Assembly: GCA_029245795.1 (NCBI GenBank) | Contig: JAQWOP010000024.1 | Span: forward strand, 163,258 to 227,257 | Direction of reading: 5' to 3' | DNA: 64,000 bases | From: Hyphomicrobiales bacterium | GTDB lineage: Bacteria > Pseudomonadota > Alphaproteobacteria > Rhizobiales > TMED25 | Shown here: positions 36,524-44,873 of the stretch, piece by piece | How positions within the stretch are numbered: the stretch's first letter is position 1 | How the letters are laid out: each line of letters begins with the position of its first letter | Notes under the pieces: generated by a model | The model's database searches: none | What the model was told of the DNA's origin: nothing | Seen by the model: only the letters and a program-made list of their open reading frames with translations | Made by a program: the position numbers and the translations under genes

Positions 36524-37861
36524 ATGTTTGATTATACTACATTTGTATTAATAGGATTACTTATTTTCTCAGTTGCTATGGGAGTTCATATTGTAATTGC
36601 ATTAGGAATTACAAGTATTGTTGGAGTTTATCTTGTAACAGGAAATTTTGGCATAGTACAAAAATTAGTTGGTAGTACATCTTTTGAAGCATTAAGAAAT
36701 TATGTCTTCGCTGTTATCCCACTATTTATGCTAATGGGTGAGTTTATTAGCAAATCTGGAGCAATAACCGATGTTTATAGAGGGATACAACGGGGACTTA
36801 GAAGATTGCCTGGTAGACTGGCTTTTGCAACAGTTTTGGGAAATGCAATATTTTCTTTTGTAACAGGTGTATCTATTGCATCAGCTGCAGCTTTTACCAG
36901 AATTGCCTATCCAGAAATGAAGAGACATGGATATAATAATGGTTTTTCACTCGCAGCAATAACTGGATCAAGTTGTCTTGGTATGTTAATTCCCCCAAGC
37001 GTTCTAATGATTGTATGGGGTATTTTAACCGAGAGATCTATAGGACAAATCTTCCTTGCTGGAGTTTTGCCTGGACTTTTACTTACATTCCTATTCATGA
37101 TTTATATTTTATTTGCCTCAATACTAAAACCAAGTTTGGTAGGGCTAAATAAAGATGGTACAACTAATGGATTTAAAGTTGAAGATGAATCAATTGGAAA
37201 AACTGAAGGAAATGTTTGGCTAAGTTTTTTATGGATAATAGGAATAATATCGCTCGTACTTGGTGGAATCTGGGTTGGCTTTTTCTCTCCAACCGAAGGT
37301 GCCGGTGTTGGCGCAACACTTGGACTATTATTGGCTATTACAAAGGGTGTAACAAGAAAAGAGATAATAGATACAATATTATCTGTTGGAAGAACTTCTG
37401 CTCCAATATTATTACTTCTTCTAGCAGCATCCTTATATTCTAGATCCCTTGCCATGACCGGCGTAACTAGTACTATAAATGATATGTTTTTATCAACCGG
37501 TTTTGGTTTTATTGGTATTGTATTTTTGATGATACTAGTCTGGTTTATTCTAGGTATGATAATTGATAGTATATCCATAATGCTTCTTACTGTTGCAATA
37601 TTTGAACCGATTGCGGTATCATTGGGAATAGAACCTTTAGCTTTCGCTATTATAGGAATAATTGCAATTGAGGCTGGTTTACTTACACCTCCATTTGGAC
37701 TACTAGTATATACAGTTAAAACTTCTGCGAGAGACAATGATGTCAAACTTGGACAGATATTTTACTATTCAATACCATATTGGATAATCATGTTGTTTAC
37801 AGTTTTTATCTTGTTGATGTTTCCGCAAATAGCAACTTTTTTACCAGATATTGTTTTCTGA
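36524..37861 (+). CDS. dctM: TRAP transporter large permease (DctM family)
   Basis: A 445-residue transport subunit with about 12 hydrophobic segments. Conserved blocks include FVTGVSIASAAAFTRIAYPEMKRHGYN, GSSCLGMLIPPSVLMIVWGI, SPTEGAGVGA and IEAGLLTPPFGLLVYTVK. It uses an ion gradient to move the solute delivered by DctP. An AAGGAAGG site lies ahead of ATG 36524. It ends the transporter operon. A tRNA-Phe gene follows convergently 30 bases later. Confidence 0.95.
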   Translation: MFDYTTFVLIGLLIFSVAMGVHIVIALGITSIVGVYLVTGNFGIVQKLVGSTSFEALRNYVFAVIPLFMLMGEFISKSGAITDVYRGIQRGLRRLPGRLAFATVLGNAIFSFVTGVSIASAAAFTRIAYPEMKRHGYNNGFSLAAITGSSCLGMLIPPSVLMIVWGILTERSIGQIFLAGVLPGLLLTFLFMIYILFASILKPSLVGLNKDGTTNGFKVEDESIGKTEGNVWLSFLWIIGIISLVLGGIWVGFFSPTEGAGVGATLGLLLAITKGVTRKEIIDTILSVGRTSAPILLLLLAASLYSRSLAMTGVTSTINDMFLSTGFGFIGIVFLMILVWFILGMIIDSISIMLLTVAIFEPIAVSLGIEPLAFAIIGIIAIEAGLLTPPFGLLVYTVKTSARDNDVKLGQIFYYSIPYWIIMLFTVFILLMFPQIATFLPDIVF

Positions 37862-37891
37862 AATAACTTAATGACCAAATAAAAAGAATTG

Positions 37892-37967
37892 TGGTGCCCT
37901 GACCTAGATTTGAACTAGGGACACAACGATTTTCAGTCGTTTGCTCTACCAACTGAGCTATCAGGGC
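37892..37967 (-). tRNA. tRNA-Phe (GAA)
   Basis: A 76-base tRNA with encoded CCA. The acceptor GCCCTGA pairs with TCAGGGC. The D arm AGCTCAGTTGGTAGAGC, the anticodon arm ACGACTGAAAATCGT (anticodon GAA) and the T arm CCTAGTTCAAATCTAGG are all regular. It lies between the TRAP operon and yacG. Confidence 0.97.
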
Positions 37968-37990
37968 ACAGTACATTTATAAAAAGTTTT

Positions 37991-38197
37991 TTATGAGAAG
38001 TCTAGTTTATCTTTATTATTTGTATTAATTAATTCCAAATTATCATACAATGTTTCATCATTAATTTTTTCACCTGGGATAACGTACTTTCCAGTAAGCC
38101 AATTACCCAGATCCTTATTTGCACATCTACCTGAACAAAATGGAGCATATTTATTCATTGACTTATTTTTGCAAATTGGACAAGTATCTTTTCCCAT
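37991..38197 (-). CDS. yacG: Zinc-finger DNA gyrase inhibitor YacG
   Basis: A 68-residue zinc protein with CPICKNK and PFCSGRCANKDLGNWL (Cys6, Cys9, Cys21, Cys25), the YacG signature, and an acidic C-terminus. In E. coli YacG binds GyrB and blocks DNA binding. It is the last gene of the minus-strand murA-hisD-maf run, 46 bases after a hypothetical membrane protein. Confidence 0.9.
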   Translation of the reverse strand: MGKDTCPICKNKSMNKYAPFCSGRCANKDLGNWLTGKYVIPGEKINDETLYDNLELINTNNKDKLDFS

Positions 38198-38243
38198 AAT
38201 TAATAATACATAATTTTCTAAGGTTACAAAAACTTATACCTTT

Positions 38244-38642
38244 TTACTCCACATAATATTCTCGAATGTTAGTTTCTTCTCCATCAATCAAGGTTAAATG
38301 CACACTTATAGATAAGGTCGATGGAGGTAATGTTCGATAAGTCTCAATTTTCTTTATATCTCCATTGCAAGTTGGTAAGACTAAAATATTATTTGGTCTT
38401 GATCCATTTACACCATATCTAACCTCTTTAATATCACATCTATTGATTATTAAATATTCAAACACCAAAAGTAATTGTCCTTCTGATTTATTAAATTCAA
38501 TCCATCGGATACTTTGATCATTAAATTTATTTTCTAGAACTAGTTTTGAATCAGATGAACTCATAATATAAATAATCGTTGCCAAAATAATTAGAATTAT
38601 TGATATGAAAAAGTATCTTATGTTTCTCGGTTTATTTCTCAT
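38244..38642 (-). CDS. Hypothetical single-pass membrane protein
   Basis: A 132-residue protein that I do not recognise. It has basic residues at the N-terminus (RNKPRNIRYF), one membrane segment (about residues 10-28, IIIL-rich) and a predicted beta-rich outer part with two Cys (about 74 and 95) that could form a disulfide. The start overlaps maf by 11 bases, so it is translated with maf. In many alphaproteobacteria the gene between maf and yacG encodes an RNase E/G-type protein. This one is too short and shows no such motif. Confidence 0.65.
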   Translation of the reverse strand: MRNKPRNIRYFFISIILIILATIIYIMSSSDSKLVLENKFNDQSIRWIEFNKSEGQLLLVFEYLIINRCDIKEVRYGVNGSRPNNILVLPTCNGDIKKIETYRTLPPSTLSISVHLTLIDGEETNIREYYVE

Positions 38643-39246
38643 TTATCCAATTTTTACTGACATTGAAACCAATACCATTTAGCAAATTTGCAGTTTGGTA
38701 GAGAGGTAGCCCCATCACAGAAGTATATGATCCTATCAATTTTATTATAAAAGACCCAGCTATACCCTGGATGGCATACCCACCTGCTTTATCTTTCCAT
38801 TCTTTCGACTTCAAATAGTTATCAGTTTCTTGGATCGATAGTTTTTTAAATTTTATTCTTGTTTCTACGACTCTCTCATGAAAATTACCTATCTGGTCAA
38901 TTAGACAAACTGCTGTATAAACTCTATGATTTCTACCTGATAATAAAGTTAGGTTAATTAGGGCTTCTTCTATATTATTTGGTTTATCAACAATTCTTCT
39001 TCCAACTGCAACAATAGTATCCGCAGATAATACTATATGTTCATCGAATTTTTTTTGATGATGAATAGATTCAGCTTTTTCTCTTGCTAGGATGATAGCC
39101 CTCTCATGAGGTAATTTCTCATTATTATTCATCTTTTCTTCAATATTACTTGCTTGGATAATATCCGGAATGACTCCAATTTGTTTTAAAAGTTCAATTC
39201 TTCTGGGCGAATTACTTGCTAAAATTAGTTTATTTGATTCTGTCAT
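38632..39246 (-). CDS. maf: Maf family nucleotide pyrophosphatase
   Basis: House-cleaning enzyme that hydrolyses non-canonical or methylated nucleoside triphosphates. It has the signature LASNSPRRIELLKQIG (8-23), the SADTIVAVG motif with the catalytic Asp, LLSGRNHRVYTAV and a GGYAIQGIAGSFI block. 204 residues. It overlaps hisD by four bases (ATGA) and the hypothetical protein by eleven. Confidence 0.93.
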   Translation of the reverse strand: MTESNKLILASNSPRRIELLKQIGVIPDIIQASNIEEKMNNNEKLPHERAIILAREKAESIHHQKKFDEHIVLSADTIVAVGRRIVDKPNNIEEALINLTLLSGRNHRVYTAVCLIDQIGNFHERVVETRIKFKKLSIQETDNYLKSKEWKDKAGGYAIQGIAGSFIIKLIGSYTSVMGLPLYQTANLLNGIGFNVSKNWINEK

Positions 39247-40547
39247 TTGCTTATCTTACTATCTAGCCTTACCCTCAATGAACGAGCGTGAGATATAAGA
39301 CCCTCTTCTTCAGCAATAGTGATTGCACTAGGAGCTATTTGATTGAAATTATCCTTATTACATTCAATAATAGATGTTCTCTTCATAAAGTTTAATACTG
39401 ATAATCCCGATGAAAATTTAGCAGTTTGTAGTGTTGGAAGAACGTGATTTGATCCTGCCACATAATCACCTATTGCTTCTGGTGTATATTTACCAATAAA
39501 TATTGCCCCTGCATTTTTAATTGATTTCAAGAGCTCGTTAGCATTAGATATACATAATTGCAAATGCTCTGGAGCTATGTCATTTATAAGATTTGATATC
39601 TCTTCAATGTTATCACATAAAATTATACTACCGTATCTTTCCCAACTATTCTTGAGTGTATTGAGTTCTTTCATTTTTGAAAGTCTATCGTTTATTTTTC
39701 GTTCAATAATACTAGCAAATTCTATATCCCGAGTAATCAAAATTGATTGCGCATTATTATCATGCTCCGCTTGAGCAAAAAGATCTTCAATAACCCAATC
39801 TGGATCTATGTCAGCGTCAGCAACCACAACTACCTCCGAAGGTCCAGCCACCATATCAATCCCAACATCACCAAAAACATGTTTTTTCGCTGCTGCAACA
39901 TAGCTGTTACCTGGTCCAACTATCATATCAACTTTTTTAATTAGTGAAGTTCCATAAGCTAGAGCAGCAATTGCCTGAGCTCCACCTATACGATATATTT
40001 CATCAACTTTGCAAATATCTGCAGCTGCAAGAATTGATTCATTAAGAGCACCATTTATTGAAGGTGTTACCATCACTATCCTTTTAACCCCTGCAACTAT
40101 TGCTGGTATTACATTCATCAAAACACTACTTGGGTAGATTGCCTTTCCACCTGGTACATAAATACCGACGGAGTCTATGGGACTCCACTTAAGGTCTATT
40201 TTTGTTTTTATCTTATCAACATAGGACTTATCAGATGGTTTTAACTCTTTATGGTAGTCATGAATCCTCTCATAAGAAAATAATAAAGCTTCAAGTAGAT
40301 CTTCACTAATATTCTTAATGCTATTTCTTATAATAGAGTTATCTACTCGCAAATCCTGTAAAATAAGATTATTCTGATCAAATCTATTGGTATATTCAAT
40401 GAGGGCATCATCTCCTTTATCTTTTATTTTTGAAATGATTTCTATTACATCCTTTGATACACCTGAAAAGCTATCTGACCTCTCTCTCTGAAGTTCATAA
40501 AATCTTTTCATTGATTGCAAATCTTTTATGTTAAATATTTTACTCAT
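39243..40547 (-). CDS. hisD: Histidinol dehydrogenase
   Basis: Zinc- and NAD-dependent enzyme for the last two steps of histidine synthesis. It shows VYVPGGKAIYPSSVLMN-type (here GIYVPGGKAIYPSS), GGAQAIAALAYGT, VGPGNSYVAAAKKHVFG, the metal/active-site LFAQAEHDNNAQS, APEHLQL and AGSNHVLPT. 434 residues is the family length. It lies between murA (21 bases upstream) and maf (overlap). Other his genes are not here apart from the hisC fragment at the window start. Confidence 0.97.
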   Translation of the reverse strand: MSKIFNIKDLQSMKRFYELQRERSDSFSGVSKDVIEIISKIKDKGDDALIEYTNRFDQNNLILQDLRVDNSIIRNSIKNISEDLLEALLFSYERIHDYHKELKPSDKSYVDKIKTKIDLKWSPIDSVGIYVPGGKAIYPSSVLMNVIPAIVAGVKRIVMVTPSINGALNESILAAADICKVDEIYRIGGAQAIAALAYGTSLIKKVDMIVGPGNSYVAAAKKHVFGDVGIDMVAGPSEVVVVADADIDPDWVIEDLFAQAEHDNNAQSILITRDIEFASIIERKINDRLSKMKELNTLKNSWERYGSIILCDNIEEISNLINDIAPEHLQLCISNANELLKSIKNAGAIFIGKYTPEAIGDYVAGSNHVLPTLQTAKFSSGLSVLNFMKRTSIIECNKDNFNQIAPSAITIAEEEGLISHARSLRVRLDSKISK

Positions 40548-40568
40548 TAATTAACCCTGTATTATTCT

Positions 40569-41861
40569 CTATTTAATTCGTTCAATTATACCACCACAAT
40601 TTGAGATCTTTTTTTCTAAATCTTCAAAACCTCTATCCAGATGATAAACACGATTTATTATAGTTTCTCCCCTAGCACACAATGCTGCGAGAACAAGTGA
40701 AACCGATGCCCTTAAGTCTGTTGCCATCACAGGGGCTCCAATTAAATCTGTCCTGCCGTTTATTATTGCTTTATCACCATCTAAATTTATATTCGCCCCC
40801 ATTCTAACTAATTCTTGAACATGCATAAATCTATTTTCAAAAATTCTTTCATTAATTACAGAAGTACCTGGCACTTGAGTTAATAATGCCATAAATTGTG
40901 CCTGTAAATCTGTTGGAAAGCCAGGATAGGGTTCCGTTGTTATTTTAATCGGCTGGAGATCTGAAACTAACTTTTCAATGATAACACTGTTCTTATTTAC
41001 CTTTATTGAGCATCCAATATCTCTCAATATTTCAAATGGTTTTTCTAACAAATTTGGGTCAAAGTTAGTTAATTCTAGCCGCCCCCCTGTCATGCAACCT
41101 GCTATTGCATATGTACCAGCCTCAATTCTATCCGCCATTATTTTATGAGATGCCCCGGTAATGTTTTTAGTTCCTTGTATTAAAATATTATTATTCTCTC
41201 TTACCTCTATCTGGACTCCCATTTTTTTTATACAAGAGATTAAATCAGAAGTTTCTGGCTCTATAGATGCATTAACAATAGAAGTTTCTCCTTTTGCAAG
41301 TACTGCTGCCATAATTAAATTCTGAGTTGCACCAACAGAAGGTTTGGATAATTTAATGAGATTACCTATCAATCCATTCTTTGCTTTTGCAATTACGTAC
41401 CCCTCTTCTATTGTAATTTCAGCTCCAAGTTTTCTAAGTCCAGTTAAATGAATATCAACAGGTCGTGTTCCAATTGCACATCCTCCAGGCATTGACACTT
41501 TCGCATAACCTGTTCTGGCTAGTAAGGGACCTATAACTAGGAAACCTGCTCTCATTTTCGATAGATGTTCATAGTTTGCCTGATTGCTAACTAAATTTTT
41601 TGAGCATATATTAACTCTTCTATTTAGTTGCCTGATAGATGATAATTGCTTATCGGATTCAGAGTAAGAAATGTCAGAACCAAGATCTTTTAAAATCCTG
41701 ATTAATGTCTTGATATCTGTTAAATCAGGAATGTTATCAAGTACAATCTTTTGATCTGTTAATAGTGAGGCTACCATAATTGGTAAAGACGAATTCTTTG
41801 ATCCAGAAATTGCTATCTGACCACTTAATTGATTACCTCCTACAATACGAATCTTATCCAT
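40569..41861 (-). CDS. murA: UDP-N-acetylglucosamine 1-carboxyvinyltransferase
   Basis: First committed step of peptidoglycan synthesis, transferring enolpyruvate from PEP to UDP-GlcNAc. The catalytic Cys is in MPGGCAIGTRPVDIHL (about residue 118), with Lys22 in ISGSKNSSLP, and it has the repeated EPT domain structure with RFMHVQEL near the C-terminus. The cysteine form implies normal fosfomycin sensitivity of the enzyme. ATG 41861 gives the family N-terminus MDKIRIVGG. A GTG four codons upstream is also in frame. The start overlaps the stop of the small basic ORF by eight bases. Confidence 0.95.
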   Translation of the reverse strand: MDKIRIVGGNQLSGQIAISGSKNSSLPIMVASLLTDQKIVLDNIPDLTDIKTLIRILKDLGSDISYSESDKQLSSIRQLNRRVNICSKNLVSNQANYEHLSKMRAGFLVIGPLLARTGYAKVSMPGGCAIGTRPVDIHLTGLRKLGAEITIEEGYVIAKAKNGLIGNLIKLSKPSVGATQNLIMAAVLAKGETSIVNASIEPETSDLISCIKKMGVQIEVRENNNILIQGTKNITGASHKIMADRIEAGTYAIAGCMTGGRLELTNFDPNLLEKPFEILRDIGCSIKVNKNSVIIEKLVSDLQPIKITTEPYPGFPTDLQAQFMALLTQVPGTSVINERIFENRFMHVQELVRMGANINLDGDKAIINGRTDLIGAPVMATDLRASVSLVLAALCARGETIINRVYHLDRGFEDLEKKISNCGGIIERIK

Positions 41862-41994
41862 CTTTATTAACACTACCCTTGGAAATTATTTCTTTTTGTT
41901 CTTTTTGCTTATTAGCCTGAACTTTTCTTTTTTTTAAATTTTCTCTCAAGGCTTTTGCAAGTTTTTCATTGTCTTTTTTTTTTAACTTTGTCAT
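41854..41994 (-). CDS. Small basic protein upstream of murA (46 residues)
   Basis: ATG 41994 opens a 46-codon frame rich in Lys (about one third Lys/Arg), with a helical KALRENLKKRKVQANKQ segment. Short basic ORFs of this kind (ALR-NL-RRK-QAR pattern) occur next to murA in alphaproteobacteria and are annotated only as hypothetical. The stop overlaps the murA start, which argues for real, coupled translation. There is no clear ribosome site. It may bind nucleic acid; that is inference from charge only. Confidence 0.65.
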   Translation of the reverse strand: MTKLKKKDNEKLAKALRENLKKRKVQANKQKEQKEIISKGSVNKDG

Positions 41995-42056
41995 ATTGTT
42001 TTATTATAATATTATTTAATTAATTTTAAAAACTTCAGTTATTAAAGATAACTAAG

Positions 42057-42131
42057 GCCGCAGTAGCTCAGTGGTAGAGCGCACCCTTGGTAAGGGTGAG
42101 GCCGAGTGTTCAATCCACTCCTGCGGCACCA
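42057..42131 (+). tRNA. tRNA-Thr (GGT)
   Basis: A 75-base tRNA with encoded CCA. The acceptor GCCGCAG pairs with CTGCGGC. The D arm is AGCTCAGTGGTAGAGC. The anticodon stem CACCC/GGGTG holds loop TTGGTAA (anticodon GGT). The T arm is GAGTGTTCAATCCACTC. It diverges from the murA operon and precedes the flavodoxin-like gene. Confidence 0.96.
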
Positions 42132-42199
42132 CGTTATTTTAAATATATATATAAAAGATATTATTGAAAATCCTTTCTTTACTTATTGCGAAAACTAAT

Positions 42200-42661
42200 A
42201 TGAAAAAACTACTTATAGTATCCAACCTTCCCTCAAATAACACTAAAATTTTATTAGACCAAGTAAAAAAGGGGGCAGAATCAATTGGCTCGGAGAATAT
42301 AAAGATAATTTCTTCAGATGCTATCAATATTACATATAATTCTATATTAGAATCTTCTGCAATTATTTTGGGTACAACTGAGAACCTTGGCTATATGAGT
42401 GGTATAATTAAAGACTTTTTTGACAGAAATTATAACCAATGCCTTAATAAAACAAATGGATTACCTTATGCATTATATATTAGAGCCGGTCATGATGGTA
42501 CGGGCACAGAATTAAATATAAAAAAAATTATCACTGGATTAAAGTGGAAAGAAATCCAAAAACCTCTTATATTAAAAGGTGTATGGAATAATAAATTCAA
42601 AGATCAGTGTTTCAATTTAGGCGCGACAGTCGCAGCTGGTATTGATGCAAATATTTACTAG
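42200..42661 (+). CDS. Flavodoxin/NADPH-dependent FMN reductase-like protein
   Basis: A 153-residue alpha/beta protein. The N-terminus MKKLLIVSNLPSNNTKILLDQVKKG looks like the phosphate-binding loop of flavodoxin-like folds. GTTENLGYMSGIIKDFFDRNY matches the WrbA/FMN-reductase-type segment. ATG 42200 is preferred over a TTG twelve codons upstream, which would add hydrophobic residues absent from relatives. It may reduce flavin or quinone. It precedes the aminopeptidase by 13 bases and is probably co-transcribed. Confidence 0.72.
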   Translation: MKKLLIVSNLPSNNTKILLDQVKKGAESIGSENIKIISSDAINITYNSILESSAIILGTTENLGYMSGIIKDFFDRNYNQCLNKTNGLPYALYIRAGHDGTGTELNIKKIITGLKWKEIQKPLILKGVWNNKFKDQCFNLGATVAAGIDANIY

Positions 42662-42674
42662 TAAGTATAAGAGT

Positions 42675-44039
42675 ATGGATATGTTTATAAATAATAATAA
42701 AAATGCAATACCTATTTCAGTTCTTGGGAAAAATGATTTAAAGAATTTCGCAAAAGATAATTTAACTCAAAATAACTGGATAGAACAAAATAACTTTAGC
42801 GCTAAACCCGGAGAGATCCTTTTAGTGCCAGATGATAATGGAAAAATTGAATCTGTGTTAATAGGAGAAAATACTAGAGATAATCCTTATTCAAAACTAT
42901 TTGCATACAAACTTTCTCAATCATTACCTATCAATAATTATTATTTTTCAAATATAAATACAACAGATCATTTGCCATATATAAGTTGGGCAATGGGAGG
43001 CTATGGATATAATAAAATTCAAAATAACCAACCCAAATTATACCTACCAGATGAAATTAAAGATGAGGTTGAGAATACTGTAAAAAGTATCTATTTTACG
43101 ATGGATCTCATAAATCATCCTGCAAATATATTAAATACTGATTATTTTGCCGAATTGATTAAGAAATACTTTGCAGATAAAGAATGTAAAATACGAGAGA
43201 TAAAAGGTCAGGATCTTCTAAAAAATAATCTTCCACTCATATATGAAGTTGGTAAAGCTAGTGAATATGAACCGAGACTTATTGATATTGAATGGGGAAA
43301 TAAAAGCAAACCAAAAATAACTCTTATAGGGAAAGGGGTAACTTTTGATACAGGTGGTCTGGATATTAAGCCATCGTCTGGAATGCTATTAATGAAAAAA
43401 GATATGGGAGGTGCAGCTAATATTTTAGGACTGGCAAGTATGATAATTCTTAACAAATTAGATGTAAATTTAAGAGTATTGATTCCTATAGTTGAGAATT
43501 CAATATCAAGTAATTCTTTTCGACCTGGTGATATTTTAAAATCAAGAAGTGGCATGACAGTTGAAATTGGTAATACTGATGCAGAAGGAAGATTAATTTT
43601 AGCAGACTCATTAAGTCTAGCAGATGAAGATAATCCAGATATAATAATAGATATGGCAACCCTTACGGGTGCGGCCCGTGTTGCTTTAGGACCGGAAATT
43701 GTTCCTTTTTTCTCAACAAATGATCATATTGCTCAAGATTTACAAATACTATCAAAAGAACTGCAGGATCCAGTCTGGCAAATGCCTTTTTTTATGCCAT
43801 ATGAAAGATGGTTAGATAATGAGATTTCTGATATAAATAATTCACCAAATACACCTTTTGCAGGATCTATTGTGGCTGCTGAATTTTTAAAAAAGTTTGT
43901 TAAGAATACAAAAAATTATATCCATTTTGATGTTTATTCTTGGAATAGTGGCACTAATCAGACACTACCCAAAGGAGGAGCAGCTCAGGGAATAAGATCA
44001 ATTTATGCGTTTATTAAAAATCATTATAATTTATCTTAA
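42675..44039 (+). CDS. Leucyl aminopeptidase family protein (M17)
   Basis: Di-metal exopeptidase that removes N-terminal residues from peptides. The M17 motifs are clear: GKGVTFDTGGLDIKPSSGM, KKDMGGAANI and the signature NTDAEGRLILADSL with metal ligands Asp and Glu. The C-terminal catalytic domain ends normally near PKGGAAQGIRSI. I took ATG 42675; earlier in-frame starts overlap the upstream gene. 454 residues. The usual alphaproteobacterial neighbour, an NlpC/P60 hydrolase, follows. With the nearby Yej importer it suggests use of imported peptides. Confidence 0.92.
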   Translation: MDMFINNNKNAIPISVLGKNDLKNFAKDNLTQNNWIEQNNFSAKPGEILLVPDDNGKIESVLIGENTRDNPYSKLFAYKLSQSLPINNYYFSNINTTDHLPYISWAMGGYGYNKIQNNQPKLYLPDEIKDEVENTVKSIYFTMDLINHPANILNTDYFAELIKKYFADKECKIREIKGQDLLKNNLPLIYEVGKASEYEPRLIDIEWGNKSKPKITLIGKGVTFDTGGLDIKPSSGMLLMKKDMGGAANILGLASMIILNKLDVNLRVLIPIVENSISSNSFRPGDILKSRSGMTVEIGNTDAEGRLILADSLSLADEDNPDIIIDMATLTGAARVALGPEIVPFFSTNDHIAQDLQILSKELQDPVWQMPFFMPYERWLDNEISDINNSPNTPFAGSIVAAEFLKKFVKNTKNYIHFDVYSWNSGTNQTLPKGGAAQGIRSIYAFIKNHYNLS

Positions 44040-44136
44040 CTAATCTTGGTGCAATATTAATTCATTCATAATAATTAAAAATTCTACTGAAATAAAAAAA
44101 GAGCCCAAAAAATCTTCAGAGACTCTTACAGAAGCC

Positions 44137-44871
44137 TTGTTTGGTGAATATTTCGCAGTTGAAGAAGAACATAATTATTGGTATTATGGCAAATTGCAAA
44201 CTGATGAGTATTATGGATTTATCCAAAAAAATACCCTCAAAAAAGAAGATGCTATTCCTCAACCTCTTCAATCTTATGTAAATGCAAATAGTACAAATCT
44301 ATATTCTAGACCCGATCCAAAATCAAAAATTAAAGAAACTTTATTCAGAAATTCTAAACTTCTATGTGAATGGCATGCTATAGAAAATGGTTTTGTACCA
44401 ATATTTGGTGCAGGTTATATTTATGCGAAACATGTTAAACAACCTCAAAAATATGAAGAATACACTCCAATTAAGAATTTCGTAGATATTGCATCTTCAT
44501 ATATTGGGACACCCTATAAATGGGGAGGCAGGACAATTTTAGGTATTGATTGTTCAGGATTAATTCAAACATCTTTGCACTCAGTCGGACTTGAATGTCC
44601 ACGAGACACTCATGAGCAAATCTTAGGCTTAGGCAATCTAATCTCTGGCGATTTAATAGAAGAAAAACTTCAATATGGTGACTTGGTATTCTGGGACGGC
44701 CATGTGGGTATATATTTAGACTCGAGGAAATTACTTCACAGTAATATGTCAACAATGGATACAAGAATAGAGAATTTTAAAGAAATAAAGAAAAAATATG
44801 CAAAAAATAACAATCTAATTAAAGCCATAAGAAGAGTCATTCCGCCCGAACCAGAGTATATTTATATGTGA
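44137..44871 (+). CDS. NlpC/P60 family hydrolase with N-terminal SH3-like domain (5' end uncertain)
   Basis: Cys-His peptidase that cuts D-Glu-mDAP-type bonds in cell-wall peptides. The catalytic Cys is in GIDCSGLIQ (about residue 139 from this start), with His in HVGIYLD near 190, after the SH3b region. The start is doubtful. TTG 44137 lies inside a conserved block (ETLTEALFGE), and the frame is open back to an in-frame TAA at 44041 without any ATG/GTG/TTG. ATT 44056, ATA 44068/44071 and ATT 44074 are the only alternatives. Relatives also have a longer N-terminus, so the gene may be 5'-trimmed. It follows the aminopeptidase and converges with yejF (two-base gap). Confidence 0.82.
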   Translation: MFGEYFAVEEEHNYWYYGKLQTDEYYGFIQKNTLKKEDAIPQPLQSYVNANSTNLYSRPDPKSKIKETLFRNSKLLCEWHAIENGFVPIFGAGYIYAKHVKQPQKYEEYTPIKNFVDIASSYIGTPYKWGGRTILGIDCSGLIQTSLHSVGLECPRDTHEQILGLGNLISGDLIEEKLQYGDLVFWDGHVGIYLDSRKLLHSNMSTMDTRIENFKEIKKKYAKNNNLIKAIRRVIPPEPEYIYM

Positions 44872-44873
44872 TA

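Noticed and set aside
37102..37746. 214-codon open frame on the minus strand inside dctM
   Set aside because: It lies entirely opposite the conserved TRAP permease, and its composition (Ile/Pro/Ser-rich) is that of a mirrored membrane protein gene.
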